The position numbers were made by a program, and so were the translations under genes. The notes beneath the pieces were generated by a model. The model was not told where the DNA came from, ran no database searches, and saw only the letters and a program-made list of their open reading frames with translations. 64,000 nt of DNA from Lepraria neglecta (taxonomy: Eukaryota; Ascomycota; Lecanoromycetes; Lecanorales; Stereocaulaceae): positions 4,154,001 to 4,218,000 of the forward strand of contig CM065651.1 of NCBI GenBank assembly GCA_033220425.1. The letters are read 5' to 3'. Positions 44,452-56,591 of this stretch are shown in pieces (the first letter of the stretch is position 1; every line of letters starts with the position of its first letter).

Positions 44452-45330
44452 TTGGTGCCACTCTTCCAAAGCGAAGCATCAAACAAGGAGATGAAGGTGT
44501 CAGGCTCTGTGACATGTCCTGCCACAGAAGTGACAACTCCAACGGAGCCAGAAAGCACAGCGGAAGTTGTCTTCAAAACGATCCATCATGAAACAATTGG
44601 ACCCGTCATGAACCAAATGGTGTTTCGAACGACCGCAACTGCAGCTGTGCCCTCTACAGCTGGATCATAGCTAGATGTCGATGTACAAGGTGGCGAAATT
44701 GTAAAAGACCAAGCGTTAAAAATGCCAGTAGATCGGGAGATATCAGATTTGGATGGAAATACCGACAAGGACGAGCATCGAGCTAAGAAATTTAAAGGCT
44801 CTGGTTCACATCCAGGACTCACCTCCCAACAAGCTAAACAGCAAGGCAAGGACAAAGTCAAGGGCGAGGAAAGGCGCTAGCTACCAAGCCAACTCAATAC
44901 GCGGCTGTGCCGCCACATGTCCTAAAGGTCGTCTGGCTCAACCTTTTCAATGGGAGCGGAGCTGGAGACGAAAACAAGGATCGAGTGGCAGCGAAGTATA
45001 TTAAAAATCTAACACGAAGGTAAGCAGTCTTCCTAATCCTAGAGCACACAGCTGAAGATTGACAACTAGGCAGAGCCTGCTGTATACCACCGTACAACAG
45101 GTTCTGAGCGGCGACACTAATATACCCCTTGATGTCAACCTCGCGATGGCGGACCGGTGTACCATCAAGTATTGTAAAGGCAGCCTTCCCTGGTCGTCAT
45201 CAAGATACATGAATCAGGAGCAATTTAATGTAAGTGCACACTGACAAATCTTATTTCCCATTCTCAAAATCCTAGGGACTCGTTCTGCAGCTGGGGCTGA
45301 GCGTTCTGACCTGACTGCTCCTGCATAGGG
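44452..45330 (+). pseudogene. Unidentified decayed multi-exon gene
   Basis: A frame at 44452-44880 with one internal stop is hydrophilic (EISDLDGNTDKDEHRAKKFK). From 44900 a different frame reads VPPHVLKVVWLNLFNGSGAG and ENKDRVAAKYIKNLTRR up to a GTAAGC donor. After an AACTAG acceptor it continues QSLLYTTVQQVLSGDTNIPL and then AMADRCTIKYCKGSLPWSSS to a GTAAGT donor and an acceptor near 45273, leading into GLVLQLGLSVLT. Two clean-looking splice junctions suggest real former exons. Family unknown. Confidence 0.3.
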
Positions 45331-47185
45331 CCAATTGGCCCTCGGAATTTCAGGCGCAAGCTTGCCTTCGCATAAAAATCTTCCTTGCCAAGATAGTCGG
45401 CTTATGTTGCCGACAAGCCTTGTGCGAAACTGTTCTTCACTTTAGCAAGCGAGCTTTTCATGATTTCTAGCAATGACCTTCATGATGTATCTCATCCGCC
45501 TTCACACTCTGCCGGTACCGGTCTAGAGGCGTGATCATTAACATCCTAACTCTATGATCACTGCTATCAACATCAGCGTGCAACAAGCTGCCTTCCTATC
45601 ACGAGATATCTACGACCACTGTTACCAGTACTAGCGAGCTACTACCCGACTCGATCTTGCAATTTTATTTACTCAGGCTGCGAAGTACGAAGTGTGCCGG
45701 AGGCATCGTACCATTGAACATCAGCAACAAGTGGTCGTTTACCGTAGCTGTACTATGCCTTGCTTCCACATGGATGACTACCTAGTCAACCAAGTATTTA
45801 ATACCAGTATGCAAGCTGCCCAAAGGCTCTTAAAGCCCGGATATCCATTACTTATACTCATGCGACTGACTATGCACACTACATCCCGGCCCCAATATCA
45901 AACAATAGAAGAATCCGGCATGCGGCGAACACAAATCACGTCATTCACTGTCTGGGTCTGTGAGTCATTCTAGATGTTTCTTTGAAGTGAATTCTCTGAG
46001 GTAAAGATGTCAAATACTTCCTGCTCCCACTTGTCACCAAGAGACGCTTCATCGCCATCAGCCATTACAGCCTCTTCACGTGAACGTGTCACGTATGGTG
46101 CCGCAAGCAGGATCAGTACTTTTGGGTACTTAAAGCCCCCCAACCTCCCCCTTATTCCTCTTCTTTGTTCCTCCACAGCCATCATCTACATCTATCTTCC
46201 GCTACCTCCACCATCCACCACCTACCTCAGACCTCCGACCTTATTACTTCTTCGTCATCTAATATGATAAAACACACAAGCAAGGTCAGCTTCATTATAT
46301 ATCATCTCCACCTTTATACTGCTCTACTGTAGCTAATCGTGACGACAAAGAAGCTCGATGATCATCGCAAGATTCCTTCACTACCGTAGTGCGTATGCAG
46401 CAAGCTACCGTGCAGCGCACATATCCAAGGCTAGGCTCCTGCATCAATGCTTACCCATCCGTCCCGCCCAAAGGGCTCCATGGCCACACAAACATCAATC
46501 ATCAAAGACATCACCAAGGGCGAATGTCTCATTTGAGAAAAGTATATCATACGCTGATACACCCATGACGCACATTCATACAACCATCTACACGACATTA
46601 GGTTGAAGATGATATTCTCGGCACACTCTTTCTGTTCATTAGAAAGGGAAAATGAGCTTTGAACACAAGCGTGAGTTCACAGCCCCGATCTCACCGCCAC
46701 AAACAGCTAAAACCTCGCCAGCGTGGCTTTTGCAAGCAGATTTACGACAACGTCCCCACTGTCTTACCCATTCTCAACCCGTGCTATATTGTTTCTCAAC
46801 AGAGATTGTCATCGCTCGATAGCCAGTCTACCAACCACAGTCGTCGACAAAATGGCTATGATGTTCCTGTTTGTTCTGCATCCACCTTCGCCCACACCAC
46901 GCATGCATACACCGCAGCATGTTGCCAGCGTGGTTGAGGCAAATCGGTACAGCACGCAGGTACCCAGTGCAAATGATCAGGTTCTCCAAGACGATCTGAC
47001 AAACTTCCCTTCTATACGACTAAACATCTGGCTGTTATCCTTTCTACACCACCAAACCCAACTCATCGATGTTTAACCAAGCCGATCGACACAATTAAAA
47101 AGATGATACTGACCTGCTACTCAACTTTGCCAGGGTTGTACCCTCCGCCTAGTCAGACAACCTCACCATCTCGGATTATCTAGAA

Positions 47186-47605
47186 TTGGAGGAGTTTAAT
47201 TTTCGAATTACCAATGAGAATTCGGAACATGGTCCTCCCCATGTCAACTTAAAAGTGTCAACCGCTATCTACACATTCATAATGCGCTCTAAAAGTTCCG
47301 GACCTCACCTGGACACAATCACCAAACATCTCTCACTTACTCCTTCCACACAACCAAACATCTGGCAAACATCCCCAAATTTACACATCCTCACGCTCTT
47401 GCAATACCAACTTTGCAAATCCTTATACTCAAAACAATGGACAATCGCATGCGCTAGGTTGGCCGCTGCCATGGGCAACGAGCCAAGATCCCTGACTATT
47501 CCCATGAGTGAGGAATTCGAAAGCTACACCAACGACAGCCTTGAGCTTCGAATCCCCACATATTGGCGGCGTCTCTACTCTGATCAATCCACCAATGACC
47601 ATTAA
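47186..47605 (+). other. Open frame of unknown nature
   Basis: 139 codons open, without an obvious ATG at the 5' end, reading LEEFNFRITNENSEHGPPHV, then IMRSKSSGPHLDTITKHLSL, then CKSLYSKQWTIACARLAAAM. Helix-rich and protein-like but unassigned; probably an exon of a decayed gene. Confidence 0.25.
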
Positions 47606-47714
47606 GTCCACCACGCACGAAGAGCGAGAACGACACCAACACCGATTTCAAAAGCCGCGCCAGCGCCAACTGTGATGCTCAGTGACGAAAGCATCGGCAA
47701 GGGAAAGGACGATA

Positions 47715-47770
47715 CGAAGAACGATGAAGATGAAGACGACGACAACGACGACGACAACGACGACAACAAA
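47715..47770 (+). repeat. GAC/GAA trinucleotide microsatellite
   Basis: Runs of GATGAAGATGAAGACGACGA and related triplets encode an acidic D/E/N stretch in one frame, so it may be a former coding repeat. Confidence 0.55.
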
Positions 47771-49854
47771 GTCTCACTGTATTCTTGAAAATGTTCAGTT
47801 GGCCTGATCAGCGAAACGAGTCCATAGACGTTTATAGGACAACAGAGAATCCCTTTCATAGACTCTTCCTTTTGGTGTGGTTTGATAGTGTGCTTAATAA
47901 TGACGATGCCCCTTTCATCGTCCTGAGCATGACGTTAAACTGTCTCAAAGAAGCAGCGACTTTTGTTGACGAGAACCTGCAACCACAACAAGGCGTTCAC
48001 GTTTTGCAGCCATCTTCAATCAGTTGCGCCACCTATATACATACATATCAGTATCTTCAGAGCTGATGCGATACGCCTATCGCCTGGTACGCGGTCTGTA
48101 CTGGGCCAAGCTGCCCAAAAGATCTTGGTCCTAATCGCCCATTGGAGAGGAGATTGTTTGACTACAGACCAAGCAACACAAAAACTCTCTTACTTCTTGG
48201 ATCCATGCCGACAGCCGTCTTGCGGATCGTTTGAGCCTCTGCCAAGTCTCGAAGCGCCTAAATACAGTCACGGTGACATTCATCTACCGTGACATCGACA
48301 TCAGCATCCACAACAGACGTCCATTCAGCCTAGACCCCAATCATTACGACGAATACGATTGCAGCAGCTACTTCTGCACCATCGTCCCAATGCCCTTCTG
48401 AGGCAAGAACGTTCTCTTGAGAAGCTGAAGCCCATCCGGAATACACTTTGCATGTTAATTCGCTGACCGGCCTATACCAATTGACTACTTTTCGCGCAGT
48501 CATTTCAGAGCCAAGGCTTACCGTCTCATCTGCGGTCCTGAGCGTTGCACCGAGCTAGTTAAACGGATTCTGGCAAAACGTGAAGAGCTCTTATTACCCG
48601 TGAACATTTCGTGCGTGAAGTCCCGTCAGACGTTCTGGCTGACGAGAAGACAAGGAAGAAACACCCAACAGGACATCTTCATAATCATGATAGGCGTACC
48701 GAGGATTTCAATCTTCAAAAATTTGGACCCCCTCCTCCACACAAATTCCTTGGGACTTACTGGAAGCATTCAAGGCTCAGTCGTCCAAAGAGGAGAAGTG
48801 AAAATGTGACGGATATGATCATCTTAGCCTCTACAAGAAAGATCATCCTCCAAGCGGAGATGGAGGCTCTGGGGGCTTCGGTGGTGGTAGAGAAGGTAGG
48901 ATGGATTGATTCGCGACATGGTAAGATTTTATATCCACATATACAAATAATCATGCTTAAGATAGTTCAACATGTTGACTCCGTGTTTGATAGTTGTCTT
49001 CTATCACCAGGGCTAGGCTAGGGAATCTAAGAATCTTGACCAGGTAAAGGCATTGATTGCTGAGGAAGATCTCAGGGGACATGATCTACTCTGCCATCCG
49101 GAGCAAAGGATCGATGGCGCCAACCAAAAGTGGAGTTTCGCCAGGAATCGATTGGAATCTCCGAAGAGTATTCAATAGCAGTCCTCAGAAAATGAATCCA
49201 CAGTGCGGTAGCAGCCGATATGGCATTTCACTTCTGGCCCTTACTTCGACTCGCCATGCAATGGACCTCCAAGAACTCCGGCTATAGCGGCGGCAGCAAG
49301 CAGCCACATCAGCCGTGGCGGCAATTCAGGTCACAATGAGAGGAATCCTTGATTTGAAGGTGAAGCCGAGCCCAGAATGTGATATTGTGGCGAGCAGGCG
49401 ATGAAATGGTCGGAACACACGATCAACGCCACAATGTCTCAAGATCTCAACGATTAAGATCAAGAATGCCTCCGAAGCCTCACCAAACGTCCAGTGCTCT
49501 TCAATGAAGGCTCGCCATATGAATGCAGTCAGAAAGACACTTAAGACTATATAAATGAACAAATTGGTGGATATGCCCATTGGGAAGCCGTCGGAGCATT
49601 TTTCCCATCTACCGGGCGTGCTGGATCGTTACAAATGAATTGAAAAGCTATGTCATATAGAACGCCAGCTTGGATGTTAGGGCCCTCGTACACTCCTAGT
49701 CGGACGCCTACCTCGCTTTGGAGGCCCAGTACGAAATTGACATCGACAATCGGCTTTCGGCAGCTGAAAAGGCAGGACATCTCAGAGAAACTTGAAAATG
49801 AAAGTAACCAATAAGGGCGAGGAGGATGAAGAGCCACGCTATGATGATTAAGAC

Positions 49855-50165
49855 TCTGACAATGAGCGCAGGATTAGGAAGAAGTATAGGACGGAGCCCT
49901 TCCAGGACAACGTAACAGATTCGGAAGTAGACGATGAAGAGGAATCGGTGGACGAAGCCGAGGCCGAGGGCAAGGAAGACTCAGATGAGGAAATGGGCGA
50001 AGTCAATGACGAAATGAACTCGAAGGTCCTAGAGCAGCATATCAGCATGGCACCGCTTTGGAAGACGACCCTTTTGATGATCCCGACCTCGGTAGCTACA
50101 CTCGTGAGCAGTTGGAAGAAGCGAAAGCTAGTCTTGAACAGGCTTTCAATCCTTATGCCACCGCG
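49855..50165 (+). pseudogene. Acidic-protein fragment of unknown family
   Basis: A frame with DSEVDDEEESVDEAEAEGKE and SDEEMGEVNDEMN shifts near 50060 to one reading DDPFDDPDLGSYTREQLEEA and SLEQAFNPYATAFKLD, which looks like its natural continuation. The protein would be acidic, like many nuclear proteins. No family assigned. Confidence 0.3.
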
Positions 50166-52380
50166 TTCAAGTTGGACTAGGCGTGCGGGCTTTATGGCGC
50201 TACAGATTTTCAGATTGAGGAGGGCTGGCACCACGCGTGCATCAGAAATGAGTCCAGCAAAACTAGACTGCCCTCAACCATGAGGCGATAGACTGAGGCC
50301 GATTTCTAAACCGCAAAGTAGTTTGAAACAGATCCAATCAAGATTCCCACCTTTAGGGATATAATTTCTATTGACTCGAGCTCATACCATCAAACGCCGA
50401 ATCTCAGTTTACTCGGCGCACGATCAGCATTAAGAACTGCTCCAATGCCCAAACAATGTGATAATAGCGCGCAATAGTTACCATTCTGTACCCACAGCCA
50501 TAGGCGACGACCTGTTCGTCAGACTTGCTGTAGGCTGATATCCACCCGAGGTGGAACGAGAAGTAGACGAACCAAAGGCTCCGTCCAGAGTCCGTCGTGG
50601 CTGAGAACTCTCGCAACTCGCGCTAGGACTTGTCACACGATTATCTCCAGAGAAGCAGCGAATTAATTCGTTCGACTCAAATTCAATAATTTCCGACAAG
50701 ATAACCATAGATGGTGCCAGCAACGTTGAATCAGAATTGCAGAGATCCACCGAGAGCGGTACTGGACCTCGAGCCTCTTCAGTCAACACATCCGGCTTCT
50801 GGTCCCGAATAGCAAGACTCGACCTCAAGCCGTCATCACAAACCATCGAAGATGCGGCTGGACAGATCGTTCCCATGCTCCAGGCCAGGGGCCGCGCGTT
50901 TCCCGCTCTTGCTTTTCCATGATTGGCCGATCTAGTGGATTGCACGTCTACGCATGGTGGCTCGAGAGCACAACCTCACACCTCAAGGTCGTATCAATCA
51001 CTCAATGCTTATGTCTTCAACTTAAAACACTATTAGTATTCACATTGCCGCAAGAGCGAGATGAGAGATAATGAAGTGTTCCACATATGACTGATAACAC
51101 TATTCTCTATTGAATACTACCTAGCCTCGACAATTTCTCCGGACAAACTCCCTCTGTGCAAAGTAATTGCCGCGCAGAAATCTTGCCAAATCACAACGGC
51201 GTTTCTTTAAGTTCACGAGACTTTTTTATCAACAACACGAACGCCATAGCCATAATAGAGATTCCACTCATCATCAGGACTTTCTTGTCCTTCGCCGATC
51301 TCATCAACCATTGACACACGAGCCAGTACTACTGCTCCTTCCCCAACACCTACGAGGCATGCATTGCCCGATCCCTTCTGAAAACCTTTCACCTCTTGCT
51401 GATCGATACACATCTGAAGTCTGGTCTCAAGCTCTTTGAGACCTATTACTTTAAGATAAGCGATCCTGGAATGTCACAAAAGCGAAGGCTTCGGGTTTGG
51501 GGATCTCACCTCAGAACAAAGCACACTACAGCTCTTCGTCTTTCATTGGCACCAAGGAACTCGACGAAGCAATCCGGGAATCCTCCAATTTCATGTTGAG
51601 ATATATAAATTTGCGATGGCACTAATGATACCGTCTCACCCGATCACCTAGTCTATTGGAGGCGAATAGTGGATTCCAGCAGACGAGAGAGCTCACGATC
51701 TTCCTGTACTTGATCTCCGAGACATATTGCTAGACGAGCACGAGAGATTCTATTGCAAGACTATGTACGTGAGACCGTATGGAGGTCAATGGGGCCACTG
51801 CTTGATATATACACTTTGACAGCTGGACCCCCGAAGCAGAAATTTCTACTCCCTCAGCTGCTACTGGACCGCATCGCAGCTGTAGCCAACTTCAGCAACC
51901 AAGTTCGGCCAGGATACCTACTCCCAAGAGCACACTGACAACATTCCAGAGACAACAGGAGTGTACGTCAAGAATCAAAGTCCGTTAGCCTCTGATCCTC
52001 AACAAATCTCGTCTCCAAGAACGACTTTGCGGTTCTCCCTCGCATTATCTCGATCGAAGTCAAAGGCTGGAGGATCGAATTTGGTTCCGAATGGATCCAA
52101 GGATCACAGCTCGGCACCTCTTGGCGCGTGTCCCAGTCAAGACCGTTGATCGCAAGCTGGTGCCATATTTCGGAGAGACCGACATGAGAGCAAGAGCGAG
52201 GTGATTTCGGAACAAAGCCGGAGTCCCCTATATTCTGCCGCCGTCTTAGAAACTCGGCCTATGAGGCTCCTTCAGATGACGATTCTGGGCATCATCCTCA
52301 GGGCCGTGGCCACCGACTATGGTGAGTTCCCCTATCACATCGACTCTTCAAAGCGGAGACGACGCTACCATCACACCGGC

Positions 52381-52500
52381 TTCGTCGACTACAGACATGC
52401 CAATCAAACTATGGGATCAATACCAAGAGAAGACCGCGGAACGTCGGGAAGAACTTTTCAGGGACATACATCATAAAGTATAGGAGGCGTTGAAGACCAA
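52381..52500 (+). pseudogene. Short helical fragment of an unidentified gene
   Basis: Reads TDMPIKLWDQYQEKTAERRE and ELFRDIHHKV, then a stop and EALKTKL in the same frame. A strongly helical, charged piece that ends in a nonsense codon. No family match. Confidence 0.25.
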
Positions 52501-53032
52501 ATTGTGACATGGGGAGATTCATGGTACTAGCGATGCCGCTCGGGGTGTATTCCATCCGTGGGGCTTCGTCAGTCGGGTCTTACTCCAAGCTATTGCTATA
52601 CCTAAGAAGAAAGAAGAAAGGACCGGACAAACGACGTGGGAAGTTGCGTGGGAGAGGCCACACGACTTAAACATTTCGGGTTCCTTAAGCTCGATACCAT
52701 ACTGTATGCTGGTAGAAGACTATCAAATTAAAGAGCAAAAGATGATAAAGCATGCTGGCCCATTTTCTTCGGTACGGAATAATCACCGTGCTTTTGTCGG
52801 CGATTTTGTTTGGGGAGACCAAGGTACACACCCGTATACAAAGAAGATCGACAGAGATGCAAACATTAAAATTGAAGCTGAATCAATTTCTATCATAACG
52901 TTCCAACGAAATATTGTGAGACTACTAAGGAAGCAAGATATAATAAACAAGACTTAGCGTAACAGATACTATCGTTGAAGTCAATGGAGCTTTGATCATA
53001 TCAATACATTCCCTCTACGTCCTTTGCATTTT

Positions 53033-54310
53033 TCCGCATTTTCTCCACAATGTTTCCGCATCTCTGTGTACTCCTTACCTATACATTTTCTACGTTCTCC
53101 GCAGTTTTTCCGCATCTCTGTGTTCTTGTCTATATATTTTCCGCATTCTCCGCATTTTCTCCACAATTTTTCCTCATCTCTGTATTCTCCTCACCTATAC
53201 ATTTTCTACATTCTCCGCAATTTTTCCGCATCTCTGTGTTCTCATCTATATATTTTCCGCATTCTCCGCACTTTCTCCGCATCTTTGTATTCTCTAGATC
53301 TATATTTTTTAGCCCCCTACCTCCGCTTTTCTCCTGCCATCTACCCATTCTCCGCATGCTCCGCAAATTTCCACCAATCTACGCATTTTCCGATGAAATA
53401 CTAGAAGTCTACTAAGTGTACGGACTCCGCGAAAGACCAAACATGCGGACTCTGCTAGATGTTGAATATATAAGGTACAAACCCGGATAGATTCTCTTCA
53501 TTGTCCATATCTCCGCATTTTTTCCGCTATCTACCTATTCTCCGCAGACTTCTCGATATCTATATATTCTCAGTACTCTCCGTATTTTCCGCTGTCGATA
53601 TCTCCGCCATCCACTTATTATCCAAAATTCTCCTAATTTCCGCATTTTTTCCGCCATCTACGCATTTTCCATATCATCCATATCTACACTTTCTGCAATG
53701 CAGGCGGAGAGCTTTTTGTGATTTCTTCACCGTCCACGCATTTTCCGTATTTTTTGCATTATTTCCCGCTATCTACCTATCCTACGCATCCTCCGCATCC
53801 TCCGCAGATTTCCCGCTATCTACATGTTCTCATCTTCCGCATCTTTTCCGCATTCTCTACATTCTTCGCAGCCACCTCCCTTCTCTATCTATACTTTCTG
53901 CAATGCGAGCGGAGATCGATTTTTCCGCAATTTTTTTCCATCCTCCACGCCTTATCCGTGTTCTCCGCATTCTCCGCATTGTTTTCCGCCATCTACGCAG
54001 TTTCCGCAGCTTTTCCGCAGCTTTTCCGCGATATGGGCGGAGAGTATCTTGGTCATGCGGAAATGCAGGGTCCGCCAGGTATCAATTATACGAGTCCGCT
54101 AGATATCAAACATGCGGGTTTCGCCAGAAATGCGGACTCTGCCAAAGATGCGGGTGGAATGCTCATTCCGCAACACGGGCGGAGAGCATCTACGCATTTT
54201 CCGCATCTTATGCCTCCTCCTCATTTCAGCATCCACACATTCTCCGCATTTCGCACACCTTCGCATCCTGAATTCCGCCAAACTGATGAACTCCGCTAAA
54301 TATTAAGTAT
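53033..54310. repeat. TCCGCA-rich satellite array B (about 116-bp higher-order unit)
   Basis: Dense TTTTCCGCAT/TTCTCCGCA words throughout. The left part has a higher-order period of 116 bp: units start CCTATACATTTTCTAC at 53078 and 53194, with a partial unit before. The middle (53510-54030) is less regular, resembling array A words such as TTTTCCGCCATCTACGCATT. From about 54030 the complementary word (GCGGA) also appears, so the repeat is found in both orientations, and the right end carries AGTCCGC(C/T)AGATATCAA-type words. Long open frames here (for example 53501-54271) are products of the repeat and are not genes. Confidence 0.8.
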
Positions 54311-55162
54311 ACAGAGTCCGCCAAAAGAAATCCCGACTCCACTAACACGGTAACAAAGCGCCTCAGTAAGGGTCTGAAGTCTAGCGACGGCATAAACAGG
54401 CTCTGGGAAGATTCTTGAGCTACTACAGGCACAAATATTGTCTCTGAGGGCATGGTTTAGGATGAGCAAGATGAACAAAGAAACTCCAACAGCAAGTTGA
54501 CCAAGATCCATGTTATGACGGTAACGATGGTCCTTCTTTTGTATAAGAAACTTCGGGTGAAGATAGAGATGAATAATGATGTATTCATGAGAGCTAAGAT
54601 GCGTGGTCATTTGTTCATTAGATTAGCTACTAAGCACTCAAGATCACTGAGCAAGAAAACTACATGCAAGGCCCTTGGTGCCCTCATTCTCAAGCGACTT
54701 GTCAAAATGGTGTGAACCCAGATTGCGCAAGCTTGAAACAAACTCAATTAATCAAAACCTCGCAAGAAATTAAAAGAAACGCATCTAGGCAATATAGTCT
54801 TAGAAGATAAAGGATCTGGCTGAAATCCTAGACTTCACAGTGGCAATGCTTGTGAGGCGCTTAGGCTCATCAATCAATCCGTAGAATCTTGGGTATCATT
54901 CACTCATCTCTTCATTGTCTTCGTCAGAGTGACTTCAACCACTTCTAGAAACTGTTCCTGTCACGAAGGATAGCATTAACAAGTGCATTCTAGAAGAGAC
55001 TCATTGAGATCTCAATCATAGCCAACAACACACTTCTAGAGATTTGCGCTTTAACACCACGAAAACTGGCTTCGGATTGATAAGCTTGTGGGTTCTGAAA
55101 TTACCTTCAAGCAGTCCTCTCGTTTCTCACAACCCTTTGCCCCACGCTATTTCAACACCGTC
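54311..55162. other. No recognisable gene
   Basis: AT-richer sequence between the satellite and the nucleotidyltransferase relic. No coding pattern or RNA gene seen. Confidence 0.4.
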
Positions 55163-55897
55163 ATGTCTTCACTAGAAGCATACATTGAGGCTCTCTATTC
55201 CCACAAACTGGCCTATCCGTCTAAGCTCCCGAGTGAGTGTATCTTTGGCTCTCTCCACTTTCAGCCACGCCTTGATAGTGGCCGCACAATCAGGAAACTG
55301 GTATATCCCGGCTGTTTCTATCCCCTACATAAAGGGCATCTTCAAGTGCTGCGCCATGCCTTTCTCCACGGGTCTCAAGATCTCCATCTCATCGCCGCCA
55401 TAGTACTACCCCAGGATAACGACATTATCTTTTCAAAATGTGGTGATTCGGGCAAGAAAATGCTGTTCGGCAAAGATGAGACAGCGTGTCTATAGAAGCA
55501 GGATCCCGGCTTCCCTGACTGGGCCTGGGTATGCGAGGACACGTCAGCGGAATTCGAAAGTTTCCAAGAGCAGTTGAAGTAGACTGCCAAGAATGACGAT
55601 TTCGAGATTGACTTCGTGCTCTTGTGTAGACCTGACCATGGGCCGCCAAACGACTCCCCGATAGGTGCATACGGATGTTTTACGGTCATCTTAAGCGATG
55701 CTTCCAGAAGATTCGAGTTTTCTTCGCAATCTGGACTTGCGGTATGGGCAATCTTGGAGGGCTGGGAAAAAGGTACTTGTGGATAAGGAACACGTTGAGA
55801 GAAATGCGAGGGAGGAAGTCATATATCCCTTCCTAGCAGCGCAGATGACGGATCCAAGGGCTATGCAGAACGTATTGAAAGAAGGAATTACCGGATA
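55163..55897 (+). pseudogene. Cytidylyltransferase/NMNAT-like nucleotidyltransferase, broken
   Basis: ATG 55163 begins MSSLEAYIEALYSHKLAYPS and leads to LVYPGCFYPLHKGHLQVLRH, in which HKGH matches the HxGH nucleotide-binding motif of the cytidylyltransferase-like superfamily (G-F-P-HxGH). Then LHLIAAIVLPQDNDIIF and, beyond an in-frame stop, FPDWAWVCED, another stop, FEIDFVLLCRPDHGPP, and ILSDASRR. A frame change then leads to RAGKKVLVDKEHVERNAREE. Filamentous fungi carry a family with this order of blocks, distinct from the essential NMNAT. Two nonsense codons in frame plus at least one shift. Confidence 0.55.
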
Positions 55898-56591
55898 ATC
55901 CACCACTCTTCCTCTGACGTTAACACTGGGTAACCCTTTCTGCGGTATAGACCCGTACTACATCAAACGCTCCGTACGAGATGCGGTCTCGGAAACGATG
56001 GACGAGGGAAAATTGGTGCAGTACTGCCGTCAAATGTATGGTCGAAAGGCAACATTGCGATTCATCAATTGGATAGATGGTCAGTCAGCTTTGACGGGGA
56101 CATCAGCTCTACTGCATTGCATCAGGCGATGGGGACGAAAGATGGTGAGAATCTGAGGCGCGCTTTGGAGGAAGTGGCTCTTAGTCTGGATATCTTATGG
56201 CCAACTGCGTTCATGAAGCCAAGCTTTGAGAAGAGGTGACAATTCCTGGGCATTGCCCACAAGTCGTCCTGCTGTACGGCACTCAATGGACTCCAGAAAA
56301 GCTGACGATGAACTGGCGTAGTCAGGCTAGGAAAAGCGTTATCATATGTAGCGATGTAACGATCAACGAGGGTACAAACAAGCGAATCAAACTTGATAAG
56401 ACTCTATCGAATACAGTTGAGAAAGCTGTGATATGTTCAATTCAGCGGCAGCAAGCCCACCCGGGGCCGCGCAACGGAGCGAGATGTAGCGTTGTCTCGT
56501 ATATCAAATCTCATTTCCTGTTTCTAGTTCGTCAATCGTAAATCATCGTAATCATCGTAATCATCGAAGCGGTGCGTAACAAGAAATAAAT
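55898..56591 (+). pseudogene. Decayed coding sequence, family unknown
   Basis: Reads TLPLTLTLGNPFCGIDPYYI, then KRSVRDAVSETMDEGKLVQY and GRKATLRFINWIDG, followed after a gap by LRRALEEVALSLDILWPTAF. Clear protein character but broken, and the family is not recognised. It may be the 3' part of the preceding relic or a separate gene. Confidence 0.3.

Larger units (their letters stand above)
45331..52380. other. Gene-poor zone with unidentifiable coding scraps
   Basis: About 7 kb without an intact gene. Scraps that look once-coding: 45692-45973, 47186-47605, 48611-49021, 49855-50165 and 50650-50920 (all plus strand), each 60-140 codons and ending in stops, with no family match. I looked for reverse transcriptase, RNase H, integrase and DDE motifs and for terminal repeats, and found none that convinced me. 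Confidence 0.4.

Noticed and set aside
45770-45800. A residue string with MDDYL resembling the YxDD box of reverse transcriptases
   Set aside because: None of the neighbouring reverse transcriptase blocks, RNase H or integrase motifs, or terminal repeats were found; a chance match.
53501-54271. A 256-codon open frame on the plus strand across satellite array B
   Set aside because: It is a translation of the TCCGCA repeat (S/F/H/P-rich, low complexity), has comparable frames in the other registers, and changes with the repeat; no protein family features.
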